From contig NW_019173936.1 of NCBI RefSeq assembly GCF_001642475.1, positions 434,001 to 498,000 on the forward strand: a stretch of 64,000 nt of DNA. The letters are read 5' to 3'. This document shows positions 22,352 to 34,413 of the stretch, in pieces (the stretch's first letter is position 1; each line of letters begins with the position of its first letter). The stretch is from Fonsecaea monophora. Lineage: Eukaryota; Ascomycota; Eurotiomycetes; Chaetothyriales; Herpotrichiellaceae. Made by a program: the position numbers and the translations under genes. A model generated the notes under the pieces. That model did no database searches. It had not been told where the DNA came from and was given only the letters and a program-made list of their open reading frames with translations.

Positions 22352-22931
22352 TATTGCGTGTGAGCACTAACAGATGCTCCTTCTGGCGTGATGTGTGGTC
22401 TGGTCTGCCTGGCTATATGGGGAGTGGGAGCATAGGGAGGAAGTAGAATGTCTTGGGACGTGAGAGCAAGCGGACTTTGCTGCTGACAAGGAGGACGAAA
22501 CGATCAGCCGGGCGATGGGGGGAGAAGTCGAGGCCCTTTTCTCGTTTTGCGGAGTTCTGAACCGCGCGTCATGGGCATGGTTGATCAATATGGATGATAG
22601 TGGTGAAAGTGGGTTGAGTGGTAGTTTGGTGGCTGGAATTCCCTTCCCCGTCGTCCCCGTAAGTTTTTTGGCCCGTTGAAACAATGTGGGCCGGATGAAC
22701 GTTCTGCCGTCATCATGACGTTCCTCCTCATTCGCGCCACGGCGGGGCTTCTTTTCCCCCTTTGATGCTTGGGCAAAATGTACGGATTGGCCGGACGGAG
22801 AGCTAGTCTGCGGAGAGCATATGTTTATATCTCTCTACTGTGTAAGGGTATATATATTGTGCAGCTCAGTTCCACCCCAGACTTTTTCTCAGATCTTGTT
22901 TTGTACCTCCATCTGTCTTACTTGTCTCGCT
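22352..22931. other. Divergent promoter region between DUF1275 and oxalate decarboxylase
   Basis: A 580-bp spacer between divergent start codons with a strong TATA element at 22849-22858 for the rightward gene. No coding feature was recognised. Confidence 0.55.
22849..22858 (+). promoter_or_regulatory. TATA element of the oxalate decarboxylase gene
   Basis: The sequence TATATATATT lies about 75 bp upstream of the start codon, a plausible core-promoter position for a regulated fungal gene. The call is from sequence and position only. Confidence 0.45.
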
Positions 22932-24380
22932 ATGCATCTTCCCCTGTGGTCCCTGTTCGTGAGCTCTTGCTTGGCTGTTCCGGTCATTAACCGGCAACAA
23001 CACGCCCTGCAACCTCTCGACAGGAATGACCCTTACACGCCTGACAACCGGGATCCCTACGATAGTAAAATTGACTCGTACGGCAAAGACTTGCAGCCAC
23101 TGCCTTGGCGGAACGGTGATGGCGCCACCATGATGGGGCCGCGAAACAAAGACCGCGAGAGGCAAAACCCAGATATGCTTCGGCCTCCCAGCACTGATCA
23201 TGGGAGCATGTCCAACTATCGTTGGAGTTTTGCCGACTCTCATATCAGGATCGAGGTGAGCTCATAGAAGAAGATCCCATGCCTTGCTTGGACCTCCAAC
23301 GTGACTGACGCCGCGCAGGAAGGCGGGTGGACACGTCAAACTACCATCAGAGAACTCGGCTCGAGCAAGGAAATTGCCGGTGTCAATATGAGACTCGATT
23401 ACGGTGTGATTCGAGAACTTCACTGGCACAAGGAGGCTGAGTGGGCATATGTCCTCGAGGGTAGCGTGCGCGTCACTGCTCTAGACACTGAGGGCGGCAA
23501 CTTCATCGACGACCTTCAAAAGGGAGACTTGTGGTACTTTCCATCAGGCCATCCCCATTCTCTGCAAGGCTTAGACCCCAACGGCACGGAATTCTTGATC
23601 GTCTTTGACGACGGCAACTTCAACGAAGAATCGACCTTCTTGTTGACGGACTGGCTAGGTAAGTCAAAGTCTCTTGGATCGTCCATTGCTTGGCAGTGAA
23701 ACGTCCACTGATACGGTGCAGCCCACACTCCCAAGTCTGTCCTCGGCGAGAATTTCCGCCTCTCGCCCGAGGTCTTCAAGACCATTCCCAAATCCGACAA
23801 ATATATTTTCCAGGGTAGCTTACCAGGCTCTATTGACGAGGAGAAGCCAGATGGCACGCACGTCAAGAAGTCCAAATTCAAATTCACCCACAAGATGATG
23901 GATCAAGAGCCTCTCAACACCACTGGGGGTCTGGTCCGCATCACCGACTCGACCAACTTCCCCATTTCCAAGACCATTGCCGCAGCCCATCTCGACATCG
24001 CGCCCGGCGCAATGCGTGAGATGCATTGGCATCCCAACGCTGACGAGTGGTCATACTTCATCAAAGGCCGTGCACGTGTCACCATCTTCGGCGCCGAGGG
24101 CAATGCTAGAACTTTCGACTATATGGCTGGAGACGTCGGCGTGGTCCCCCGGAATATGGGCCACTTCATCGAAAACTTGAGTGAGGACGAACCCGTTGAA
24201 GTCCTGGAAATCTTCCGCGCCGAGAAGTTCCAGGACTTTTCATTGTTCCAGTGGCTGGGTGAGACGCCCAAGAAAATGGTTGCGGATCACATCTTCGCCG
24301 ACGACCAAGACGGAGCAGACAAGTTTTTGAAGGAGATTCACGATGCAGATTATGATCCGATCCGGGGAAAGGCCGAGTAG
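22932..24380 (+). CDS. Secreted bicupin oxalate decarboxylase
   Basis: Three exons (22932-23255, 23319-23658, 23722-24380) give 440 aa. A signal peptide spans about residues 1-17, ending near S-S-C-L-A. Cupin 1 supplies His143, His145, Glu149 and His188. Cupin 2 supplies His323, His325, Glu330 and His369. These are two complete Mn sites with the same internal spacing as bacterial OxdC. The lid that decides decarboxylase versus oxidase activity reads N-E-E-S-T at 210-214, so Glu211 sits where OxdC has its catalytic Glu162. Glu384 matches the second-site glutamate. The enzyme should convert oxalate to formate and CO2 outside the cell, which raises local pH and removes oxalate. It is tail-to-tail with a Zn2Cys6 regulator and divergent from a DUF1275 gene. 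Confidence 0.92.
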
Positions 24381-24969
24381 TCCTGTTAACCGAGATTGTT
24401 GCCCAGTATCGGCGTTTTGCAAAGGGTGGAGGGAAGATAAGGTCCCAAAATGTATCTGTAAAGATCAAATCCTTTAGCACCGGGGGAATATTACCTCGTA
24501 CACTGGACTGATCAACACCTTGACAGCAGGACTGGAAGAGGATTTGATACCCGAATGGTAGTATTATTATGAGGATACCAGGTACCCAAATCCTGTGGCA
24601 GAACGATTTGCCGGCTCTAGACGACCCCTTGTTGAAGCCATCCACCCCGAGTGGGATCGAGAAGCAGTGGCCTGTCTTCGACATACTCGTACTCTAAGAC
24701 TCATGAGGTATTGGTGCGCGATTGAATTGGGACTTCTGAAAATGACTCTGTTCGGCCACAAATTGACGGCGGAGAAATCAGCGGTGCTTGGCAGATTTGT
24801 ACGTGGCCAGGGAGCAAGTCAGGCAACTTAGTACCCCATCTCGCCGCCAACAATGGTTATAGGATGTAATCCTCCATATGAAGTACGAAGACGCCGCCTC
24901 AGCGGGGACAATAGTCGAGGTATCTCTGGTCACACAGACTTGAAGCAGGCTGCTCGTACAAAGAGTATT
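24381..24969. other. Intergenic between convergent genes, nothing seen
   Basis: About 590 bp holding the 3' flanks of the oxalate decarboxylase and of the leftward Zn2Cys6 factor. No supported feature. Confidence 0.5.
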
Positions 24970-27486
24970 TCAAGTCCCATCGGGTAGCCAGAGTAGATCA
25001 TCCCAGATCCAGGCTTGAGACGTGCCATCGAATGTATTGGACACCCTGCTGTTTGGCACGGTACCGAGGCCCGAGAGAGGTTGCGAGTAGGGGAATGTCC
25101 CAGTCATCGACGACAGACCGACTTGTTCTTGCTGTCGAGTGCCATTTCCGAGGCGGCCATTAAGCCCATTGCGACCATCACGAAACACTACAACTCGTTA
25201 GAAAGGGGTGAGAGACAGGCCAAAGGGCATCAAACCATCTTGTAGAGAAAGAAGAGCGTCACTGAAGTTGCCTGAACCGATATCTCGGGGCAGCTCGCCA
25301 ACGGGGTGGGGAAACAGCTCAGGCGCGTCTGTACCAGTCCCGCCAAAGATACTAGCATCTTGCGCCGGCACGTTATTTTCATTGTTAGGAGACTGCACTC
25401 CGTAGGGCTTCATGAGCGGGGAAAGCTCATCAATGAGAGGGTAATCAGCGACGAGCCTGCCCTGTGCACGATCCTGACCTGACGACTCTGCTTCTGTCAA
25501 CAAAGCCTTCATCTCTTCCGCGAGGATCAACCGGATAAGCTCTTCCAGAATGACACCACACTGATCAGACACCGTTGTGCGAAATCGATGAAGCTGAGGC
25601 AGCTTGATAATCCTGCCCACCGCACGTTTCGCTTGATGAGCCTGATCTGAGCTGGGATCGGAGAGAGCGAAGATGCCAAGGACAACACCAGCGGTGAAGG
25701 ACTGGATCCCAGCGTAAGCTGCTCCATGAGTGTTTTGAGCAGCAGCTAGGATCTCGGCGTGTTCGCCAATCTTTGATGTTCTCATCGACGAAACCCAGCA
25801 TTGGTACTTACTTGTCCTGATCATCGTCGTATCAACCGCTTCAATGCTAGTGTGCAGTACCATTTGGTCTGGATCATTGCCTACTTGTGGTGCTGCATGA
25901 GGAGACCGGGGGACGCGGTTTATCGTCAATAGAGGCCTATGGAGTACCAATTGAATATTGTCATAAGAAAGTTGAAGGGCGAGGGCTTGAAGCTGGAAGG
26001 TTCGGATGGTCCTCATACTCGTCCTGTCGGTGCTGCTGTACTTTAAATTCTTGAGCCGCAATTCCGGCGGTATACATTTTTCCCACCGTAGCAGGCGGTG
26101 ATTGATCGCTTTGATTTCTCGGACAACTTCAGGAAGCGTTGCTCCGCTCCGGAGATAGATGTTGCGAGTGATTGTAGAAGCGATTCGATAAAGTCGAAAC
26201 TTGTATCTCTGGTAGGATGCTATGGTAACTGGCCCGAATGCTTCATCCTCATAACGTTCAATCGAATCAAAACCCGGGCAAGTTGTTGAGGTATCATCGA
26301 TGTTTCCGGGGAAAGAGACGTCCCAGTCGCTGTCATGGACGTTACAGGGAGTCCCAAATGAGATGGCACTAAACCTATACCACAAACAGTGAGTTACTGG
26401 GTGTTCGCAGGCCTGAAGACCTCTCTTGACTCACACCTCGGCCGTATAAAGTGCCCAGCATAGCCGCCGCCATACCTCTCGCAGGACAGGGTCATCCATC
26501 TTCCAGCGTGATTCCTGCTGCAGTCCTAACGCTTGAGCGACTTTAAATGCACTCCCCACCAAGGCAAAGCTGCGATTTGGTCTGCTATGGTAGACATAGT
26601 ATGACGAAAGAAGAATCGAGATTTGAACAGCCTCAATATTGGCTTGATCGAAGACATCAAGAAGTCGTTCTTCTGCTTTGTGAATGAGCTGGTTTCCAAG
26701 CCTATCCATATCAAACCCCGGGCATCTCGCTTCAGCTTCGGATCTGGTTGAGTACTTTGCGCCTATACCAATGACCAAGACAACAAGAATCAGAAAAGAG
26801 ATTCGATCGGCGCGGACAAAGCCCGTGGTGATAAGCCCTCGTAATTCAGCGTTCAAAGAAGGTTCATGCAATAACAGCATGAACCAATGCACAGAATATG
26901 AATAGCTTTCCAAAGCGTAGTCGATCACATGAGGAGGCGGCAAATCCATCTCAAGCAGATCACATATGGGTAGATACTGTCCACCGGATTCAGAAGACCT
27001 TACATCGGGACTGCTTCCCGGAATTGCATCAGTGGAATGGAATAGCCGTGCCGCAGAGTTGTGCTCTCTAAAGAGCTGATCCACAACCTCGTAGGTCGAC
27101 GTCCTTTCCCCATATACCTCAGAGGATCGCCTGATAGACTCTTGCGGGCTCCGTGTGGATGAGGGCGGGGGTTTGGTCTGGGACAAGGCAGTGGCAGGGC
27201 TCGTTTGACGCCCAAGAGAGACCGGGGTCTGCGGAGAGAGAGCAGGCGGCTGATCAGCATCGAACCGGCCGGCGTCACTTGTGTCGTTGCTGGCTGGGAA
27301 GTCCGCGGAGGGTTTCTCCAGTCCTCTGTTTTCCGGCCGCTCTCTGCATTCGACTCCAACACGCAAGCACAATGCACACGGTCTGATATCATCACATCGC
27401 AATTTCTGCTTCCGGCATCTTAGACAGGCACGTCGTGCTCGCGGCAAGGGACGTTTCTTCGATGAGGGCGCTGTCGCAGGAGTCAT
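24970..27486 (-). CDS. Zn2Cys6 fungal transcription factor
   Basis: Three exons (27486-26435, 26374-25236, 25187-24970) encode about 802 aa. The N-terminal zinc cluster is complete, with spacing C-x2-C-x6-C-x5-C-x2-C-x6-C in C-L-R-C-R-K-Q-K-L-R-C, flanked by basic residues. A Ser/Pro-rich linker leads to a fungal-specific middle homology region from about residue 180 to 600. The last intron has a textbook branch site and acceptor (CTAACGAGTTGTAG). Its last exon adds the acidic, aromatic C terminus ending D-D-L-L-W-L-P-D-G-T, which resembles an activation segment. The nearest potential targets are the oxalate decarboxylase/DUF1275 pair and the divergent second Zn2Cys6 gene. No DNA site was identified. 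Confidence 0.87.
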
Positions 27487-28337
27487 TAGGTAGGTCACAG
27501 ACTAATCGAGATTTCTGGAGGGTTTTGAGCCACAACTGATAGGATGGGCACGGCGAGGTAAACAGGAACAAGACATGTTAGCAAGTGTCTGTGGTAGACT
27601 GCTAGATGTTAAGAGCCCAGAACGGATTGCAGTATTCGGTACTTGTGATTGGTACAGTAAATTGGTTGACGCATGCACGAACAGGAACCTCGGTGTTGTT
27701 ACTCAAAGTATCTGCGGGGGGTTATTTATTTGGTCCGCGCCCGGAAATCATCTTCCTCTTCCCCGTGCAAATATTTTTACCAACAGCTCTATTCTACTTG
27801 GCAGCGTTGACATAGATACCGAGTACAGGTACCTATGTCGGACCCTTACATACCGGAAGGAGTCTTTGGGTGGTCTTGCCTAAGGGGCTCTGCTTACTAT
27901 GCTGCCACAGGGTTGGTGCTTGGGTGGTGCTCGGATGCAGGACCGGATGAGTAAAACTCCACCAGTTGGAACTAATGGGCTTTTATCGCCCTAGTCGCCT
28001 TCACCGTCTGCATCTTCGAAACCCTCCAATGAGATTTCCATCACAGGCCCCTTTACCAAGACTCGGAACTTCCTGATTCCCTCGTGACCGGAACTTCTTC
28101 CACCGGAACTCAGCTGGAATACATCCTGTGCTCGAATACCCCGGTCTGACTCGATTCATGCCTCGTCATCCAATAAATGAGCCCTAGATAGAAGCTCTGT
28201 AAGTGTTTTAGGAGGTAAGTTCTCTTCTTCTCCCCCTTCGTCCTTCAATGGGTTGAGTATCTGGTGCCGTTGCGAACTATCCTCGAGCAGCTACCAAGGG
28301 TGGAAGCAAGAGCCTCTACCATAGGCGGTTTTCCGCA
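27487..28337. other. Shared promoter region of two divergent Zn2Cys6 genes
   Basis: An 850-bp spacer between divergent regulators. No coding feature or clear paired CGG motif was identified by eye. Confidence 0.5.
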
Positions 28338-30578
28338 ATGGTAGTCCACACCTCCAAAGGGTCCGTCAGAGTAGGCGGTCTCGGCAAAAGAGCCCCTCGG
28401 GCATGTGAATCGTGCCGCTCAAGGAAGGTCCGTTGTGATGTTACCAGGACTAAGATTCCATGTACAAACTGCAGACTTGACTGCAAAGACTGCTCATTAC
28501 CCGCAAGCAAGCGACGTCATGTCGGGGATCGTATACTAAACCCAGCCTTCTTTGAGGGCAAGCAACACGGTCCCCGGAGCCCAATATGCGACGCCATCAT
28601 TGATTTCGGAGATATCAATGGCATCGTCTCGGAGGGGACCAAATATGCTGCTGCCAACAGTGCACTTGGGCATGGTACTTTCAACATCTTCGGTCTCTCT
28701 GAAAACGCTGCCTCCAATTTACCAGCGGCGGCTGATAACTGCAAGGCTGGCGATAAAGATGACGCAACAGGTGTCGAGCAGGATTTCGAGGCAGACGTCC
28801 TGGCAGATTTCCTAGCGGCATATCCATCGCCCTCACAGACTATTTTGACAGACCACCAACAACCGTCACTCCCCGAGTATATCACACCTTTGAAGAAGAC
28901 TCTGTCTGCCGAAGACCTCAACCACCTTAGGAGAAGGGGTGCTCTCGACATCCCTGACTCGATAACGCGTGACCTGCTTTTGACAACTTATGCGAAATGG
29001 ATACATCCTTTCGCACCGATGCTGGATCTCCAAGCCATCCTGTCGGCAGTCTCCAACAACGGTAGCACAGGCACAATCAGCCTGCTTCTTTTCCAAGCAA
29101 TCATGTTTGCCGCAATGGCATACCTCAAGACGAACAACCAGCATGGAAGCCACAAGCAAACAAGAGGCATATTCTATGAACGTGCCCGACTTCTTCACGA
29201 CTTTGACGTCGAATTGGACCGGCTCATCATTTGTCAAGCGGCTATCCTATTGAGCTTCTGGGACGGGGACTGTGAAGGTGTCCGGGACAGCTATTATTGG
29301 ATCGGAATCGCCACATTGCACGCAACCAGTATCGGGCTCAACTTCGATCCCATGAACAGTCTCTCAGACCCAAACCATCGACGTTCATTCAAGACGACAT
29401 GGTGGACACTTGTGATGAGAGATAGATTGCTTGCTGTCGCCTTGCGGAGACCGGTACAGAATAGCGTGTTTCGTTTCGATGTTCCCATGTTACATCTTGA
29501 CGACTTCCGACTAGAGTCGCTTTTGGTTGCTTTCCAGAAAAACCTGCAGATTCACGAAATTAGCTTACCCGAGCTAGAGACACTCGCGAGTTCCTGCGTG
29601 GCTCTGGCTCAGCTTTCCGAGTACATCGATAAAGTCTTGACTGTGCAGTACACTGTGCAAAGAGCCCCCTCTCCTGCAGGACGGAGCGCAGTCGCTGTAT
29701 CTCTGGTTCCGAGGGTCACCAGTCCAAGATGGCTGGATATCATGACGTGCGGACAAGAGCTGCAAAATTGGTATGGATATTTACCCACTGAAATACAACA
29801 AGTTGAGGGTCATCACGACATCGAAGATCGAAAGGAGAACGAGCTCGTGAGTGTCCACAGGGCTCTCTTAGCCGGTTATTACGCCATGACTTTGATGACT
29901 CTATACCGGCCTTTGCTCAACCTGTCATGCTCAAATGCAAATGAGACCAAGCTGCGAAGTCTGTCGATGAAGATGGTTTCACAGGCCTCAAAAAGCATTA
30001 CAAGTATATTCACCAAACTCTATGCTGACCATCTCATCCCCTGGTTGCCAGACACTGCGATCGCCATTTTGGAACCAGCCGTCGCCACACACCTGCTCTA
30101 CAGTATGTCTGAGCTTGAACAAGTGCGACAGATCAGCTTTCAAAGGTTTTACCTCTGTTGGCGCATTCTCCAGCAGCTGGGAGAAGTTTACTATCTGGCA
30201 GAGACCACCATGTCGATGCTCAATGCCGCCGCCCACAGGCTCAAGTCGCTGCCAGACCTGAGGGGCCTGAAGTCTGTCGCTTGTTCACAGCTCATTGATG
30301 TAATCAGTCCGTCTGGTGGTGGCGATGACACGGCAACTCATATAGCCGTTCCCTTTATCGGCGTTGTTGGAGACCAGAAGAAGGATCGACTCGATGTGGC
30401 AGTGGACTGGAGTGACCCGCCAGACACCATCGAGCAACGCAGAGATAACAAGCAGGTATCGGACACATGTGACCGTAATTTCGACCTGGAAGCGAGCTGT
30501 GCCTTGGATTCGATCAACTTTGACCAACTTGTCTATTGGGATGCGGTCGAAGAGATCCCGACTAACAGCTCCCTGTGA
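28338..30578 (+). CDS. Zn2Cys6 transcription factor, CTF1-like
   Basis: Single exon, 746 aa. The zinc cluster lies near residues 23-52 (C-E-S-C-R-S-R-K-V-R-C, then P-C-T-N-C and a sixth cysteine). Its third gap is longer than usual at eight residues. The middle homology region from about 190 to 560 includes L-L-L-F-Q-A-I-M-F-A-A, Y-Y-W-I-G-I-A and W-W-T-L-V-M-R-D-R. That layout is typical of the cutinase-transcription-factor (CTF1/FarB) group. Those proteins regulate use of fatty acids and cutin monomers, but their many paralogues have diverse targets. The sugar transporter and ADH that follow on the same strand are candidate targets; this is inference from position. Confidence 0.85.
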   Translation: MVVHTSKGSVRVGGLGKRAPRACESCRSRKVRCDVTRTKIPCTNCRLDCKDCSLPASKRRHVGDRILNPAFFEGKQHGPRSPICDAIIDFGDINGIVSEGTKYAAANSALGHGTFNIFGLSENAASNLPAAADNCKAGDKDDATGVEQDFEADVLADFLAAYPSPSQTILTDHQQPSLPEYITPLKKTLSAEDLNHLRRRGALDIPDSITRDLLLTTYAKWIHPFAPMLDLQAILSAVSNNGSTGTISLLLFQAIMFAAMAYLKTNNQHGSHKQTRGIFYERARLLHDFDVELDRLIICQAAILLSFWDGDCEGVRDSYYWIGIATLHATSIGLNFDPMNSLSDPNHRRSFKTTWWTLVMRDRLLAVALRRPVQNSVFRFDVPMLHLDDFRLESLLVAFQKNLQIHEISLPELETLASSCVALAQLSEYIDKVLTVQYTVQRAPSPAGRSAVAVSLVPRVTSPRWLDIMTCGQELQNWYGYLPTEIQQVEGHHDIEDRKENELVSVHRALLAGYYAMTLMTLYRPLLNLSCSNANETKLRSLSMKMVSQASKSITSIFTKLYADHLIPWLPDTAIAILEPAVATHLLYSMSELEQVRQISFQRFYLCWRILQQLGEVYYLAETTMSMLNAAAHRLKSLPDLRGLKSVACSQLIDVISPSGGGDDTATHIAVPFIGVVGDQKKDRLDVAVDWSDPPDTIEQRRDNKQVSDTCDRNFDLEASCALDSINFDQLVYWDAVEEIPTNSSL

Positions 30579-31407
30579 AACCCTGCCGCACACGACGCTG
30601 CGTCGACAAGGTCTCAAATACACCGCATGCTAGATGTGAAAGCTGCTAGCTGCATCATGTATGAATATAAGTGTGACGAGAGACGTGGCTTAGAACACTC
30701 GCTGGTATAATGTTTGCTTTGTTGAAGCGCCACCGACGCCTCAAAGACGTACATTGCAACACTTGTACTCCTTTGCCGCACGGCCTCGCAAAACCGGGAC
30801 AAGGCATCGGCTAACTGAGAAGACCATCCACCACCACTCGGCTCAAAAGCTGTTTATCCTACTTAAATTAGCACCTCGATCCCTATCGATAATATGAGCT
30901 ATATCTGATTTGACGTCCGCCTCATCGCTGTGTTGAGTAACTACCTAAATTCCGCGAGGGCGACCATTCGCTATCCATCGAACTATGCCGTTTATTTCTT
31001 CTCGAGGCTTGCTGGCGAGCAACCCCGGATTCCCCAACGCTAGCCCGGATCGACCTCGTTGTTTTCCAATATCTGCCTAGGTACATCAAGTGTCACGACA
31101 AGCCCTAGGCGATGATCACGACGTCATGTGGGGAAGCGCTGCAACAAGGGGTCCTTTTAAGAGTGGAGAGGGCCACGAGGACAACGACGATCGACTGCAA
31201 TCCCAAATTCTGGGTACTACCTTTTTTTCGCTCTGTCCTGGGCCAGACGGAATCGAGATGTGTAACAGCTATCACAACTGAGCCCAGAGTAGATAATATT
31301 CTTCTGAAAAGTGAAAAGAAAGAGATATCCGACCTACCACTGGCGACACAAAGCAACTCGTTTTCGCAAAGTCGGAAGGTTCGAGACCAGAAAGGCCTCC
31401 AGCCAGC
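30579..31407. other. Intergenic, nothing seen
   Basis: About 830 bp upstream of the sugar transporter. Only short frames without recognisable features are present. Confidence 0.5.
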
Positions 31408-33474
31408 ATGGACGACTATGGGCAGCAGCCAGAGGAGTCTCTGGTAGAGCTACGAGACAATTATGTCAAGCCAGGTTTGTGCTCTCGGGTCTCGGGCGCG
31501 ATGGCTGTCTTCTGCTCGTGAATCCCTGTGGCTTCCTCAAAAATGTAAGCCGTTAACAAAGAGGATTCTTAGGTCTTCGAGGAACTTTCCAGTCGAAATA
31601 TGTCGTCCTTTGTGCCTTCGTTGTTAGGCTCGGGGGTTTCCTGTTCGGTTATGGTATGTATCACGCACGGATTGCAGGCCAATCCGAGTATTAGGATCAA
31701 AGGTTGACTTGCACCTGTAGACCAGGGAGTGGTGTCTGTCATCCTTGTCATGGACCAGTTCCTCGACCAATTTCCTCGAGTCTCAGAGACCGCCAGTGGA
31801 GCTGGCTTTTGGAAAGGATTTATGACGGCCATGATTGAGCTTGGAGCACTTATTGGTAAGCACTCCGCATGGGCTTCCAGAATCATGTCAGGATTACACC
31901 AGGTCTAATTATCTCCTCACAGGGGCGTTCAACCAAGGCTGGGTGGCCGAGAAAATATCCCGAAAATACTCGATTTGTGTGGCTGTTTGCATTTTTGTGG
32001 TCGGTTCAATTTTGCAGACGGCCGCACAGGACTATGCAATGTTGATTGTTGGCCGCCTCATCGGTGGCATTGGTGTCGGGATGTAAGCCTGAACGTAATC
32101 CTACCTTTTGGATCTCTTGAGCTGAATTGGCCTCTAGGCTGAGTATGGTGGTCCCTATGTATATCGCGGAAGTGTCGCCACCAGAGATCAGAGGTAAGTT
32201 TCTCATTGACCCTGCTCTCGGCGAGACTGTGTGCATTGCTGATCATGCGAAAGGAACTTTGCTTGTCCTTGAAGAGTTTTCCATCGTTTTCGGTATCATA
32301 TGTGCCTATTGGTTGACCTTTGGCACCCGTTATATCGGCAGTGAATGGTCATTCCGACTTCCCTTCCTTCTGCAGATCATACCCGCTGTACTTCTGGGCA
32401 TCGCTGTCCTCTTCATCCCCTTTTCACCCAGGTGGCTTGCGTCAAAAGGGCGTGATCAAGAAGCCCTGGCCGCTCTGGTCAAACTCCGCCGAGTCCCAGC
32501 AGACGATCCACGAATTCAAGCCGAATGGTTGGATATTCGTGCTGAAGTTGCGTTTCACAAGGAGGTTGCTAAAGAGAAGCACCCCAATCTCGGCATCGTG
32601 GGTTGTCGGTCTCGTTGGGATGCTGTCAAACTGGAACTTGCGGCTTATGCTGATTGTTTCAAACAAGGCTACTGGCGCCGCACTATGGTCGGCGTTGGTC
32701 TGATGTTCTGTGAGTCCTCATTCTTTGTTTCTGGGCTCTTATCTTCTGCATTCTCCCCGGCTTGGTCATGGCTAACGAATCTTCGCAGTCCAGCAGTTTG
32801 TTGGCATCAATGCCCTGATCTATTACTCTCCCAGCTTGTTTGAGAGCATGAATGTCGATTACAACATGCGGCTTGTTCTCTCGGGTATACTGAATGTCAC
32901 GCAGCTTGTTGGAGTTTCGACATCTCTGTACACCATGGATCGCTTCGGACGGCGGCCGCTTCTGCTGTTGGGAAGTGTCATCATGACCATTTCCCATGTC
33001 ATCATTGCAGTCCTCGTGGGTCTATACTTTGAAAGCTGGAATGATCATAAAGACAAAGGTTGGGTGGCCGTTGCTTTCCTTTTCCTCTATATGTTGGCCT
33101 TTGGCATGACATGGGGACCTGTGCCGTGGGCTATGCCATCGGAAATCTTCCCAAGTTTCTTGCGAGCGAAAGGTGTGGCATGGAGCACCTGCAGTAACTG
33201 GCTCAATAACTTCATCATCGGCCTAATCACACCACCTCTGATCCAAAATACTCAGGGATTCGGAGCGTACACATTCTTCGCTGTCTTTTGCGCCCTGAGT
33301 GGGATATGGACTTGGTTCTGTGTGCCAGAAACAAAAGGGCGCAGCCTTGAGGATATGGACCGGGTGTTCGGAGATAGAGCTGCGGCGGCAGATAAAGCTC
33401 GAAGGAAGGAAATCATCAATGAGCTCAAGCAAGTCGATGGTCGAATGAAGCAGGAAGAAATAAAGACAGCATAA
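31408..33474 (+). CDS. MFS sugar/polyol transporter, seven exons
   Basis: Exons 31408-31474, 31573-31653, 31721-31855, 31923-32082, 32138-32193, 32254-32709 and 32789-33474 give 546 aa with frame preserved at all six junctions. Sugar-porter signatures are all present: G-F-L-F-G-Y-D-Q-G in helix 1 (restored across an intron), [23 protein letters not shown] in helix 7, D-R-F-G-R-R-P-L and the C-terminal P-E-T-K-G-R-S-L-E. It should be a 12-helix plasma-membrane symporter or facilitator for a hexose, pentose or polyol. The highly split 5' half is common in this family. It lies downstream of the CTF1-like regulator and upstream of a zinc ADH, all on the same strand. Confidence 0.92.
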
Positions 33475-34413
33475 CTGCATTCAATACGGATCGACTTATT
33501 CCAGTCCGCGATGAACCGGAAAGCCTGTGGCTGAATCAAGAGTGCAGTTTTTGATCTTTGTTTTCTGCGCTCCCTTTAGATTGCCGGCGTCGATGGGGTC
33601 GCACAGAGAGGGATTCTCTGTTCTCTTAGGTGATCGAGAAAGAAATGGCGACTGTCAAAGTGCCACTGCCTTCTTTCATGGTTGTACCGAAGCATCGACA
33701 TGTCGTTTGATCTGCCTAGAGTTTATCGTGAAACAACCTCCTACCTTTCCTCCAACACTTCGTGCGTGTAGTAAGTCGGAGATGGGGTTGTTCGCAGACT
33801 TTGAGCGGACGTCTACCATGAACTGCGTTGAAGGATCGCAGGAGCTGACACCCGCCACTCTTGATGATATGGTGCTCGACAGTCCTTGTGTCTCGTCGAG
33901 AGAGTAGCGCAGGTGACTCGCTTCACCAGAAACGGCCATCTGAGTCCATCTTGTTGGCGATTTGAACAGCGAGCTCTTGTCGACAGTAGAACCAAATAGC
34001 GATGACTCGCGTTCGAAGCTGAGCATGCCGACAAAGGGATGTGAGGGCAAGAAGATAGTCATTCCTTCGGATGAGTACGAGGCAGAATAGAACAAAACCC
34101 CAAGAGCCGAACAGCCCCACAGAAACCCCCGTTTCACCCCCACAGGTCAGCATCTGGCTGGAATTACGGGGTGACACCGGATCGAGGTCGAGGCTCAAAC
34201 AACTGCCGGGGACTAGACAGTTTGCAATTCATATACGGCATGAAGTGCCGAGTACATGACAACAGATAAGTAGACTTGGCCGGCGTCGGACATCTAGGAA
34301 AAATTTCTCTTCAGATATCGTTATTTCGATTCTTCAAGCAGCTCAAAAGCAGCATTCTAGTCAGGACAAGTAAGGACGATCGCAAACAAGGCGCAGGGTG
34401 ACCGAAGCGAAAA
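33475..34413. other. Intergenic, nothing seen
   Basis: About 940 bp. A 126-codon plus frame and a 155-codon minus frame overlap each other here; neither has a domain or supported exon structure. Confidence 0.5.

Noticed and set aside
25760..25815. Possible extra intron in the Zn2Cys6 gene at 24970-27486
   Set aside because: A GTAAGT-like donor is present, but removing a segment to the nearest AG would break the frame, while the unspliced frame reads through.
33676..34143. 155-codon minus frame downstream of the sugar transporter
   Set aside because: Overlaps other frames and has no domain or consistent start context.
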